Origin: Nocardia fusca NBRC 14340
Lineage (GTDB): Bacteria > Actinomycetota > Actinomycetes > Mycobacteriales > Mycobacteriaceae
Assembly (NCBI RefSeq): GCF_001618425.1
Contig: NZ_BDCU01000023.1
Span: 124,001-188,000 of the forward strand
Reading direction: 5' to 3'
DNA length: 64,000 nucleotides
Part shown: piece by piece, positions 1 to 12,400 of the stretch
Numbering within the stretch: position 1 is the stretch's first letter
Layout: every line of letters starts with the position of its first letter
Translations under genes and position numbers: made by a program
Notes under the pieces: model-generated
Seen by the model: the letters and a program-made list of their open reading frames with translations, nothing else
Database searches by the model: none
What the model was told of the DNA's origin: nothing

Positions 1-2
1 AC

Positions 3-420
3 GAGGGCGCCAGTACCGCCAAACTCGTGGTGGATATCGCGGTGCTGGTGCCGGGGACCGCCACCAGTGCCCCGAAGCTCTTGATCATCGAGGCCAAGGG
101 CGCCGATTCGCCGCTCGGTGGTTCGCGGCGCGCCGATGCCCAGCACGGCGCACCGGAGTACCTGCGCGACACGCTCGCGGTCGACAAGAACCTCGCGACC
201 GTGCTCACCGAGACGCCTGACCGGATGCGATCGCGCGGGATCGATCCGGACGGAGCGACCGGTCGCGCGCTCCTGCGCGCGCGGGAGGAACTGCTCGCCG
301 CCCATCGCGACGGCACTCTGGAGGTCGAATACCACCAGGTGCGTACCGCGGCGACCGGCGAGATCACGGTGCGGCGGTTCGATCTCGAACGCGACGGTGC
401 TCCGGTCCGTGTCGATGTCA
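3..420 (+). other. PD-(D/E)xK nuclease-like segment of the giant protein
   Basis: An acidic residue in a hydrophobic strand (VVDIAVLV) is followed about 20 residues later by LLIIEAKG, the D...ExK signature of restriction-endonuclease-fold nucleases. A further HGAPEYL motif follows, similar to the Q-G-x-x-Y element of Tox-REase domains. The domain is cut by the window edge, so its N-terminal half cannot be assessed. Assignment rests on motif spacing only. Confidence 0.5.
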
Positions 421-3400
421 TCGGGGGGATCGACCGATCCGCGCCGGAGGGTTCCGGACCGGCCGTCCGCGGGCGGTCTCCGGGCGAGGACGATGCGCGG
501 CGGAATCCGGATGTCGGCGATACCCGGCCGATTCCGGTGGTCGGTGATACGCGACCGATTCCGGTGGTCGGTGATACGCGACCGATTCCGGTGGTCGGTG
601 ATACGCGACCGATTCCGGTGGTCGGTGATACGCGACCGATTCCGGTGGGCGATGACGCTCGGCCGATTGCGCAGGACGGTGACGAGCAGCCGATTTCGGT
701 GGTCGACGACTCGCGGCCGACTCCGGGAGTCGACGGCACGCCGCCGCGTGCAGAGGCCGACGACACCCGGACTGGTCCGTCGGTGGACGGTACGCGGCCC
801 GTCCCGCTCCACGGTGCCGACCGGCCCTCCGATGCCCAACTGCTGGGCGCCCCGGACGACGACTCCTGGTCGGGGTTGGACTCCGTGCAGGTCGGTGAGC
901 GGTTGCGCATTGAACTACGGGATCTCACCGGCAACCCGCGGTTCGAGGTCTTCGGTTTCGACCGCCCGGAGGTGCATCCGGAGGTGGCCCGCGAATACGC
1001 CCGGGCGCTGGTCGATATGTTCCGGGCGTATCCGTCCGCCCGTCTCGATTCGGTGGGATTCCGCGATCTGGGTCCCGGCGTGTTCGGCCGGACCCACTGG
1101 TCGCTCGACAACGGGATGCCCCGTGCCGATTCGATCGAGTTCAACGCGTCCATGGCCACCGATCCGGCGGCGGTGCGCCGCGAGACCGGGCACGACGCCG
1201 GTACCGGCTGGTTCCCGGATGTGGCGCGGGACCGGCCCGCCTACGCGCGAGCCGTCCACGAGTTCGGGCATGTGCTAGACGGTTCGGGCGGCCACCGGGC
1301 CCGCCGCGAGCTCACCGGCCACCTGATGCGGCATTTCTTCGACCGTCACCCCGCGGCCACCGGCGTCGAGGACTATTTCGCGTGGCTGCGCGAATCGCTG
1401 AGCGGGTACAGCTTTCACCCCGGTACCCCGCACCCGAACCCGGCGGAGGCGCTGGCCGAGGCCTTCCTCGCGACCGAGATGCGACGCGGCGGCGGCGCCG
1501 AGCCGGACCCGGCACCGCGCGACCGCGGCGACGATCCAGTACAACTGATCCGCGACCTGCTGGTCGGGTACGTGGACGCTCCTCCCGGAGTGGCCGCGCT
1601 GCTGATCGGGCCGCTGCACGACGGGCCGGAACACATCGGGTCCGACGATACGCGGTCACCGGATTCCGGCGACCGGCACCGCGATGCCGTGGACGACGAA
1701 TGGTCGGCGATGGGCCTCGACGAGATCGTCGCCACGCTGCGCGAACGGTACCCGTTCCGGGAGATCACCGGGTTCGCCGATCGTCCCGGCGTCCCGCCGC
1801 TGGACCTCACGCTGGTCCGTGAGGTCGCACGGGCCGTCGACCTGATGATGTCGCGATTCCCCATGCTCGACGTGCACAACCTGCGCATCGGGCCGGTCAC
1901 CGACCCTGACCACGTCCGAGGCCTCGCGGGCTACGATCTGGACCCGCGCGATGCCGATCGGATGGTCACCGACACCATCACGCTCAACGAGCGGCTGCTG
2001 CGCAACCCCGGCGAGTTCTACGCCTCGCGCCGCCGCTCCGAGCAGACCTTCCACTCGCCGCGCAACTCGGCCGACCGGCCCGCCTTCGCGACAACCGTCC
2101 ACGAACTGGGCCACGGCCTGGACTACGCGGGCAGTACGCGAGCACGCGGGACGGTCGAGGATCTGCTGGTCGAGTACTACAGCGAGAAGACCGGCGGTTT
2201 CGATCCGGACGAGTTCAGCGTGTGGATCAACCAGCTCAGCGGCTACAGCTTCACCAACCGGGGTGACCTGAACCGACCGGAGGTCCTGGCCGACGCGGTT
2301 CTCGATGTCGTGCTCAACGGCCCCGATGCCACCGAACCCGCGCGGATCGTCTACGCGGCGCTGCTGCGGGAATCGATCGACAACTACTACGACACCTTCG
2401 AGAACGAAGCCGCCGCGCTGCGCATCACGGACCTGGGCCTGGGACCGTGGACGGACGGCTACGACCGGTCGGCCGCGGACAGGCCCGACCGGCCGGCGGG
2501 CGAAGTCGCCGACCGGCCCGGCGACAGCGCAACGCCGGATTCGGATATCGCGCTGCTCGGCTCCCCCGCGGCCGACCAGTGGTCGGATCTCGGCCCGGCC
2601 GAGGTCGGCGAGAAACTGCGCGACCATATGCGTGCGGCGACCGGTAACCCCGACTTCGCGGTGTTCGGGTTCGACCTGCCCGACCTGAACCCGGAGGTGG
2701 TACGCGAATACGCCCGCGCCGTCACCGATATGTACCGCGGCTATCCGCAGACCGATATCCGCGCGATCGGGATCGGGAACCGCCGCGAGGGAATCCTCGC
2801 CGACGCCGGACCGGCCTTGGACCGCGAGACGGGACTCGTCCACACCGAGGACATCACCCTCAGCTACCGGCACGCCACCAGCGTCGAGAACTTCCGCGCC
2901 CAGGTGCAGCGGGGAGTGGACAACGAACAGTTCTCGCCGACCATGCTGCGGCGGCCGGTATACGCCATGGCGGTGCACGAATACGGTCATGCCCTGGACT
3001 ACGCCGGCGGGCTGCGGGCGAGCGCCACGGCCCAGCGCCATCTGCTGCTGCGGGCCGCCGAGGTGGGTGGCGATTTCGGCGCCTGGCTGCAACAGCTCAG
3101 CGGATACAGCCGCGACGACGACGGCCTGCTGCGCGGGCATGAGGCGGTACCCGACGCCTTCGCCGAATACATCATGGGCGGCGACGATCCGGCCGCGCGC
3201 GACGGCGCGGTCGTCACGCCGGTACGAGAGCTGTACGAGCTGCTGATCCGGCACGCCGACAACCCGCCGGGCGGCGTACTCGAACGCGCCGGGGAACGCG
3301 GCGCGATGGACGCCGGGCGCCGGCCCGATGACGACGGCAGCGGCCGGGATCGGCCGGACGACGACCGGGACGGCAACGGGCCCGAGACGAGTACCGGCGG

Positions 3401-6400
3401 TGGTGCGAAGAAACCTCCGGCCGGGCCGCCGCGTCCGGCCCCGCCGCCGGAAGAACCCGACGGCGGCCGGCCGGACCAGGAACCCGGCGGGGACGAGGCA
3501 CCCATCGATCCGGACGCGATCATCGAGCCCTTGGTGATCGAGGTCGACGGTGAGCGGATCGCCTTCGATCTGGTCCCGGACGGTCCGGACCGCTGGCGGC
3601 TGGTGCCGCGGGGCGAGCTCCCCTCGGCGACTCCCGAGCGGCCGGCCGCGCTGCGCCGCGAGTTGGCGGCGATCCGGCGGATGTGGCCGGGCCGCGAGCC
3701 GCAGGTCAAATACCCGTCCGGATCCGGGTGGGACAGCCGTGGTCAGGCGGCGATCGCCGACGGTGTCGCCGGTATCCCCGACCTGGTGAACCCGGTTCCG
3801 CCGCAACCCCCGGCCACCCCGGCGCCCACTCCGGACCATCCGGTGATCGGTCCGGCGCCGGAATCCGGTCCACCCGATCCGACCCTGTTGCGGATCGGGC
3901 AGCAGCTGCCGGTGTGGATCGGCAACCGCGAGCACATTCCGATCTTCGGCCGGCTGTCGGCCCGGATGCGCGACGACGCGGGCGAATTCGTGCCGATGCA
4001 TCCGGGCGACGACGCGGAGTACCAGCCGTGGCTCACCGACGGAACCCTGGACGCGGCCCGCGACCAGTTGCTCGCCGACCTGGATTCTCGTCGCATATCG
4101 CCCGCGCATGCCCTGCGGGACCTGCTGGCCGTGGCCGCCCGGCCCGATGCCACGCCCGAGCAGCAGCGGCGGATCCTCGATGCCCTGCGCGATCGCGAGC
4201 TCATCTCCGGCGACGAGGCCGCGGCCCTCGCCCACGGGCTGGCCGAGGAGAGCGAAGCGCGGGGCTCGGCTCTCCCCGTCGGGCCCGCGCCCGACGGGGA
4301 GAGCCTGACCGACGCGGCCCGGCGGCTGCTCGATATCGACCTGCCCGACGACAGTCCCGAAACCCTGGCCCGGGTCATCGACGAACAGCAGTACCGGGTG
4401 GCCCGGGCGACCGGGGCCATCGAAGGGCTGGCCGCCGCGGTGCGGCGCTACCGGATCGAGCAGACCCTGCCCTACACCATGCGGGACGCGCCGTCGGCGG
4501 CCGATACCGAGCGAGGGCTCCCCCGGACCGACGAACCGGTCGCACTGGACGATCCGGGCGGGCGTCGCACTGAGGACTATCCCGACGACGTCTTCGACGA
4601 TGATTTCTTCGATGGCGAGGCGGACGCGCCCTCGCCGCGGCGGCCCGGCCGCTACGCCGCACCGGATCCGGAGGGCCGGCCGGTCCCGTTCCGCGACGAG
4701 ATCAGCTTCATCGATCAGAACCCCATGGGGCGGTTCCTCATCGAGATACTGGCCGCCTTCGGCCACGAGCCGGGCCTGCTCGACACACCGCCGGTGGAGA
4801 ACGGCGCCGACCAGCTGCCGATGTGGGGTGACGGGTACGAACTCGGCCGCGACCAGGGTCTGCGCCGATTCTTCGAGAACGCGTTGCGCCGGGACCAGAT
4901 CCGCGACGAACTCGCGAGCTGGGCGGCGATGCGCGACCTATCGCTCGAGGACCTGCTCGCCGATCCGGAAGACGTACTGGACCGGTTGCGGGCCGAGAAC
5001 GTGGCCCGTTCGGAACGAGTCGCCGAATTCGTCGCCGCCGCACGCGCCACATTGCCGGAAACCGGGCTCACCGACCCGGTCGGAGACCTGCTCGGACGGC
5101 AGATCGTGCGTCTCCCCGGCGGGGTCGGGCATCCGGATCGGCTGGTGATCGTCGACGGTCCGCGCGACCGCGAGCAGGTACTGGCCGACGCACTGGCCGC
5201 CGACCCCGAGCTGCGTCATCTGCTCGACCGGGGCGATCTCGTCCTGGACTACCGTGCCGTGCAGCGGGACTGGACCGGGGAGACGGTACTCGTGCCCGCG
5301 CCGGTCCCGCCGCTGCGCTATCTCCACGAGTCCATCCTGGGACGCGACCTCGAAGTACTGCTGGTCCGGGCCGGCGACGGCACCTGGCACCAGGTTGTCG
5401 GGTCCGCGGCGGACCACCGGGCGGCTCTCGGCGAGCCGGTGCCCCGCTCGACACCGGAGATCGTGGCCGAGATCGCCGGCATCCTGCACGAACTCGGTAT
5501 CGGGCCGGACGTGGTGACGCCGGATGCGCCGGCCGCGACCGTGGGTGATCTGCTGCTGGACAACGCGGTGCGGGCGGTGCAGCTGGAGGCGCTGGCCGAT
5601 TTCATCCGCTCCGCCACCGATATCGAGATCTTCAACGAGCTGACCGACGCGCGAAGTCGACTCGCGCGCCGGCTGGGACTGAACCTGATCCCGGACCCCG
5701 GTGCACCGGAACGGACCCTCACGGCGGAGTCGCTGGCCGACCGCCTGTCCGATACCGGGCAGCGCCGGGCTCTGCGTGCCCAGCAGTTCGCCGATCTCGC
5801 CGAGTACGCGAAACGCCTGCGCGAGGTGGATTCGAATGCGGTCGCCGCCGCCCGTGACCGGCTGGCCCGGCGGCTGGTGCCGGAGGACCTCGCCCGCAGG
5901 ATGGCGACGCAGCGGGCCGCCGACCGCGCGGGTGTCGACCGGCGGATAGCGGCCCTGCTCCCGCCCGGCTATGTCGACGGCCCGGACGGCAAACGCGTAT
6001 TCGCGGTGACCCCTTCGGGTCTGGATCCGAAGAAGTTGTTCCAGGTGATCCGGCGGCTGGAACGCGACGGTCACAGCGAGCTGGTGCACGAGGCGCTGGT
6101 CGAGTACGCGAACGCCCTCTTCGATATCGACCCCTACACCGATGTCCCCCGCGGCGATCGCACCGCCGATCCCCGGATCGCCGACGGCCGCTTCCCGATG
6201 CACGACCGGGAGGCCATGGGCGGGCTGCGCGACCTCATCGCCGAGGCGGTCCGTGCGGTGGGGGCCGGCGATTTCGCCCGGGCGGTGGCCGATGCCGCGA
6301 ACCGGCCCGACAGCCATCGGATCCCCGACGACGACCCGGATCAGCGTCCCCACGCCGACCGGGACTGGGCCCGGCTGGTCGGGGTCGATCTCACCGGCGC

Positions 6401-9400
6401 CGACGACGCGACCTTCGTACGGATCTACGAGGCCTACCGGGACGGCCGGATCGAGAACCACGAGGGCCTCAGCCCCGAGGACCTGGCCGCCGAACTCGAC
6501 CACCTGCGGCGCGAAGTCCGGGACCGGGCCCGGCGGATCGCCGCCCTGGGCCGGCTGCTCGACGAATACGCGCGCAGCCGGCGGTCCGACCTGGCCGCGG
6601 CGGGGGACGGGAAACTCGCGAGTGGCGCCGGTGATCCACCTCCGGGACCGGGACCGGCCGGGCCGCTGGGAGGTCCGGAGGGGCCGGGACCGCAGGGGCC
6701 GCTGCTCGGTCCGGAGAGATCGGGTCCGCAGAAGCCGCCGCCCGGTTCGCCGGGGCCGCTCGCACCGCGCACCGGCGGCGAGACACCACCTATGCCCGAG
6801 CCCGGTGACTCCGGCGACGGCGGCGGGAAGCCGCCGGACACGCCTCCCGCGGTCCCGGGAGATCCCGGCGAAGGCCCGGACGACTCCGGTCCCGGGGCGG
6901 AACCCGGATCGGGCGAGGCCTCCGCGCTACCCGACTCCTATGCGGAACTGATGGATTGGGTGGAGCTGCGCCGGGCCGAGATCGCGGTCGACGCGGCCGC
7001 CGACGAAGCGGCCTGGGCGCGCCGGCAGGCCGCCGACCGGCCCGGCGACGAACTCTTGCGTTTCCGTGCCGAACAAGCGGATCGGATGCTCGGCTACGCC
7101 CGCGAACGGGTCGACCGGATCCGGCTGGCCCAGGTGGACCGAGCGGCATGGAATGCCCGTATGGACGCCGACCGGGCGCGCTTCCTGGCCGATATGGATC
7201 CGGACAATTGGCTCGCCGGCCAGCGGGCCGATCTGGCCGAATGGGTCGCCCGGATGGCCGAGGAGCGGGCGCGCTGGTGGCAGGACATGCTGGGAGGTCC
7301 GGGTGGGGACACCCCGCCGGGCGGGCCGGGACCCGACCCCGATTCCGGGCCCACCGGGCCGAAACCGGATTCCGCGCCCACCCCCGAGGGAGCGCCCGAG
7401 CCGGACTCGGGAGAGTCGGAAGCGGAAGCCGGGACACCTCGTGGCGCCGCCACCGAGGCCGCGGGTGGCCGGCCCGGAACCGGCGGGGACCAGCAGATAC
7501 CCGACGGCGCGGCGCCGGTGTCGGAGGGCGGGCGATCCGCGGCCGACGGCGCGGAGCCGGGCGATACCGGCGGCCCGCGGGCACAGGAGGAGGACGGCGG
7601 CGCAACCGGGCCCCGGCCGCACGATCTGCTCGCCGATGCCCTGGTCGACGCCGTCGCACGGTGTGACGAACTGACCGCGCGGATCGCCGAACTCGCGTCC
7701 GGTCTGCACACCGATGTGGACCCGGCCGCCTTCGGCACCGCGCGGATCGCCGAGACCTTGGGTGAGTTGCGCGGTCGCGATCTGGATGCCGAGGACAGGG
7801 TCCGCGTAGAGGAGATCAGTGGTCTCATGACCCGCCTGCTGCACGCGGAGCAGGAGGTGCGCCGGATCACCGGGCGCATCGAATACGACCGGTTGGTGGG
7901 GGAGCGGCACGGGGTCACCCGCGAGCGGGAGTTCCTGCGGGCCAAGATCACCGACCGGGCCCGCCATCTGGGCCTGCAGAACCCCGGTGGCTGGGCCGAT
8001 CTGGGGCCGGAGGCCCGCGAGCGAATCGTGCTGCGTCTCGACGAGGAGACCGGATACGACGCGGTGGAGGTCGCGGGTGGGATCGACGAGTTGCCGCTGC
8101 ACGACCGCAGCGCGGTGGGCGACCAGGAGCGGCAGCATCGCCGGGATCTGATCCGCAAGCTGATCGCCCGGACAGCGGAGTTCGACGAACTCGGCACCCG
8201 CCTGCGGGAACTGGACCGGCAGATCGCCGGAATGGAGCAGGGCCAGGAACTCCTCGACCGGCCCCGGCCCGAGGAGGTGACCGCCGAACTGGAACGGCTG
8301 GCTCGCGAGCGCGCGGCCGAACTGCACCGCATCAAACCCCGACGGACCATGCGTGACGATCTCGCCCGGCGGCTCGGGGTGGACGAGCACGACGACCCGG
8401 CCGCGGGCCTGCTCGAGCCCGGCGCGCTGGACTCGACGCTGCGGGACCTGCGCGAGGGCGCCTTCCGGGATTTCGGCGCGGGCGTCCTGCGGCCCTCGCA
8501 GTACCAGCGGCGGCTGCTGCGGATCGATGCGCTGGCGGACGTGGCCCGGGATGTGAACGAGGCCCATCACCGGATCGGCCGGCTCCAGGACGAAATGGCG
8601 CGGGTGGCGGGTGTCTGGCGTGCTCTGGTGGAGGCCGAGGGCGGCCGCATGGTGACCGATCGGGTCGGTGTGGTGGACGGCGACGAACCGCGGATCATCG
8701 TGTTCGGGCCGCGTCCGAACCCGGCGAATCCGCGCGCCGATCACGATGCCGCCCTCGACCACGCCCTGTACAACAGTCTCGCTGCCGCGCAGGCCATGGT
8801 GTGCCCGGAGACCACGGTGGAGTACCGGCGGGTGCTCGCCGACCGGGAGGACAACTGGCGGGTCGAGGAGATGGACCCACCCGAGGTCGAGCGGATGAGC
8901 ACCGGTTGGGTCGCCGGTCGCCGCCTCGATATGACGCGGTGGCGGGACGCCGCGGGCGACTGGCACCCGGTCGACCCCACCCGCCCCGGTTGGCAGACCA
9001 ACCGTGATGCCCCCGACCTGCCGAAGAAGTTCGGCCAGAAGGATCTGCCCGACGGTGTGAGCGGCTGGGCCAGCGAGGATGTCGTCAACGACATCGTGCT
9101 GCCCCTCGAGGATGTACCGGCGGGCAAGATCCCGGAGAGCACCCTGCCGGTCAACGCACCGATGGCGCCGGCGCAGTACGACACCTCGGGTATCGACCCG
9201 AAGGACCTGTTCGGCCAGCACTGGGGCGCGGACGCCTACAACGTGATGCGGTTGCTGCTGATGGCCGCGCTGGTGCCGAAACATCCGGCGGTCAAGGCGT
9301 GGATCCGGCGGCATCCGGAGATCGGCCGCTGGGTGCAGGCGCGGCCGTGGCTGCAGAAACTGCCGCCGTTCGGGACGGTGTTCCGCGGTTACGAATGGTT

Positions 9401-12400
9401 CGCACCGCCCGGAACCGATGTGCAGCCCATGCACCGCCGCTGGCAGGAAAGCGACCACCTGCCGCCGGCCGCGATGAACGAGATTCCCGAGGGACTGCGC
9501 CGGGAGTGGGAGCGTGAGGCCGAGCAGTGGGCCGAGGTACAGCGCTGGGCCGACGAAGAATACGACCGTTTCCTCGGCGACGACACCGATATCGATCGGA
9601 TCGCCGCCGGTATCGAACGGTACCGGGCGGACCGGCAGCGGGCGGCGGCACGGGAATTCGTCGACCTGGTGCGGACCCGGACGGTCGGCGAACTCGGGGG
9701 TCTCGATCCGCTGGGGGATGTTCCGGCGCAGCTCGCGCGGATCGAGGCCGCGATCGACCGGGTGGCCGAGGAGGCCGGTGACCGGTTCGCCGTCGACGAC
9801 CCCGAGCTGGTGCGCAACACAGTCGAGCAGGTCCGCGAAATGTTGCTGGGCGTGGTCGATCCGGCCGAGATCGTGCCCGGAGCCGATCCCGACGAGATCG
9901 TGCGGGCCGTCGACCCGGACGATATCGCCGAACTGCTGGCCGGGCAGATGCGCGACGACGTACCGCGCTTCACCCGGGCCGAACTCGAACAGATCAAGAA
10001 CCACCTGATGGTCGACGAGCACTGGGTGCGCGACGCCGACGACCCCGACGGCGAACTGGCCCGGCGCCCGATGGACCGCCTCGCCGATATCGCCGAAGCC
10101 TGGCACCGGCTGCGGGCGGGTGAGCCGTTGCCCGCGGACCTGGTTCTGCTGCAGGACGCCCTCGCCGAGGCGCAGTATCTGGCCGACCACCCGCAGGCCA
10201 CCTGGCAGGCGGCGAATACGTACGCCATCGGTCTCGGCCACCATTGGGATTCGCAGCGTCCCCCACTCACCGAGTGGCGGGCCGGCCGCCCCTACGCGCT
10301 ACCCCCGCTACAACCGGACGCGGCATACCTGCCGCCTCCCGGCGGGCCCGTCCCGGATGACCCCGACAACCCGGACGGACCTCCTCCGGACGAGCCCGGC
10401 ACCCCGCCCACGAACGGACCGGGTGGCGGTAAGCCTCCCGCCCACCCACCGTCCTCCGCCCACCACGCCCCGGAATCGCCGCAGGGCACCCGGCCGCCGC
10501 AGGGCAACGGGCCTCCACCGCCCCCGAACGACCCCGGTGGTCCGGGCGATCCCGGCGACCCGAGTGGTCCCGGCACGCCGCCCGCCGGTGACTCCGGCGC
10601 GCCGCGGCACGGCGATCCGCTCCGCGATCTCGTGTCCTTCCTCCGAGATATGGCGCACTGGCCCGCGCAGCGCACGGCCCCGCCGCTCACCGGTGCCGCC
10701 GCCGAGCACGCGCGTCGGCTGGCCGAACACTTCGGGCTCACCGGCGTTTTCGGTGAGTTGCGCGATCCGCTCGCCGCGCTGGCCGAACTCGCCGAGATCG
10801 CCCGGGCCCGCGGTTTCTTCGACGATCTCGATGGCGGGCCGCGGATGCGGTACCCCGCCGATTTCGGCGAACTGTCCACGGCGGAACGCTACGGCGACGA
10901 GCAGTACTGGCGGCACGAGGCCGATCCCGAACTCGCCGCCGCGATGCGGGAGGAACTGCTGCGCGCGGGTCTGCCGGTGGAGGACCCGCAGCTTCCCCCC
11001 GCACCCCCACACGGCGAACTGCCCGCCACCCGGCCGGAGGGCGAACAGCCCACCACGCCGCCGGCTGGTCGAGCGCTCACCACCTCGCCGGATGGTGCAC
11101 TGCCGATCGCGTCACCGGATGGCGAGGTGCCCGCCACGTCGCCGGATGGTGCGGTGGCGTCCGCACCGGGGAACGGCGGAGCGCCGGCCCGGCGACCGGA
11201 GGGCGCGGCGGATCGCGGCCGGGACTCCGCTACCGGTCCTGCACCGCGGATGGAAAGCGTCGCCGAAACACGTGACGCACTGGCGCGCCGGCTCGGTATC
11301 GACGACGAGGCGCTCGGTCCGGACCGTCTCGGCGCCACGGTTTCCGACCACCGCTACCGGATCTTGTTGCGCGCCGGCGCGGTGGAAGCCCTGGCGGCCG
11401 CCCAGACCCGTGTGGATGCCGCGACCGACCCTGCCGAGCGCGCGGCTCGGCGTGATACTCGCGATCTGTGGGCGCGGCTGCTGGGCATCGATCCGGAGCA
11501 GTTGAACCGCGATCCGGCGGCCGTTCTCGATCGGGAACGCGCCGGTGTCGTCCGCGCCGCCGACGAACTGGCGGCCCTCGCCGACGGTGCGGTGGCGGCC
11601 CGGCAGCAGGCGGATTCCCGTTCACCCGAGCCGGGCGACACCCGCCGCGGCAATGTGGTGGTCGAGGGCGAGCGCGTGCCGGTGCGCCTGGTCGCTGACG
11701 ACGGTGACCGCTGGCGGGTGGCGGAAACCGGCCGCGCGGTCCCGCCCGACGTGCCGACGGCGCCCGCGGACCCACCGCGCCGCACACCGCTGCTGCGCCG
11801 GATCTGGGAGTGGTTGCGCGATACCGGGTACACCAACGAGACCCCCAAGTATCCCTCCGGGTCCGGGATCGACAGCGCCGGACAGTCGCTGCTCGGCGAC
11901 GAGGCCGGGCTGCCGTTGCGCAAAGCCGAGGATCCGACGCCGGGTGCGCCGGGCGACGAGTACGAGGTGCTGTCGACCAAGTTCAATCCTGTCCGCATCC
12001 TCAAAGAGGGTGTCACCCTGTGGAAGAAGCGGGAGCTGCTGCCGTTTCTGCGGCGGTTCACGTCCCGGGTGGCGCCACCGGGCCGCGATACCGCACCACT
12101 GCTGGACGAGGCCGGTAACGAATACCGCTACTGGCTCGACGAAGCCGACCCCGAGCTGGTGCGCCGGGAACTGGGGGTCGAACTCGACGACCTGAAACGC
12201 CTGGCGGAACAGGAGAACCCGGCGCTACCGGAGGCGCCGGGAACCCGGCTTCCGGCGCCCGGACCCACCCGCGCCGAACCCGCCGGTGCGGAGGTGCCGC
12301 GCAGTGCCGGTGAGATCGCCGGGTGGGCGGACGAACTGGCGGACGCCGCGGCCCGGCGCGACGAGCAGGCGGCGGCGCTGGCCGCGGCCGCCCGCGCTTT

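Noticed and set aside
528..650. CRISPR-like array
   Set aside because: Units are contiguous with no spacers, in frame, and within a coding sequence.
1656..4766. Minus-strand open frame of 1,036 codons inside the giant gene
   Set aside because: It is antisense to the zincin region, has no recognisable domain, and arises because high GC removes stop codons on the opposite strand. The plus frame carries the conserved motifs.
6927..10244. Minus-strand open frame of 1,105 codons
   Set aside because: Same cause: shadow of the giant gene. The translation is low-complexity and lacks a ribosome site and known motifs.
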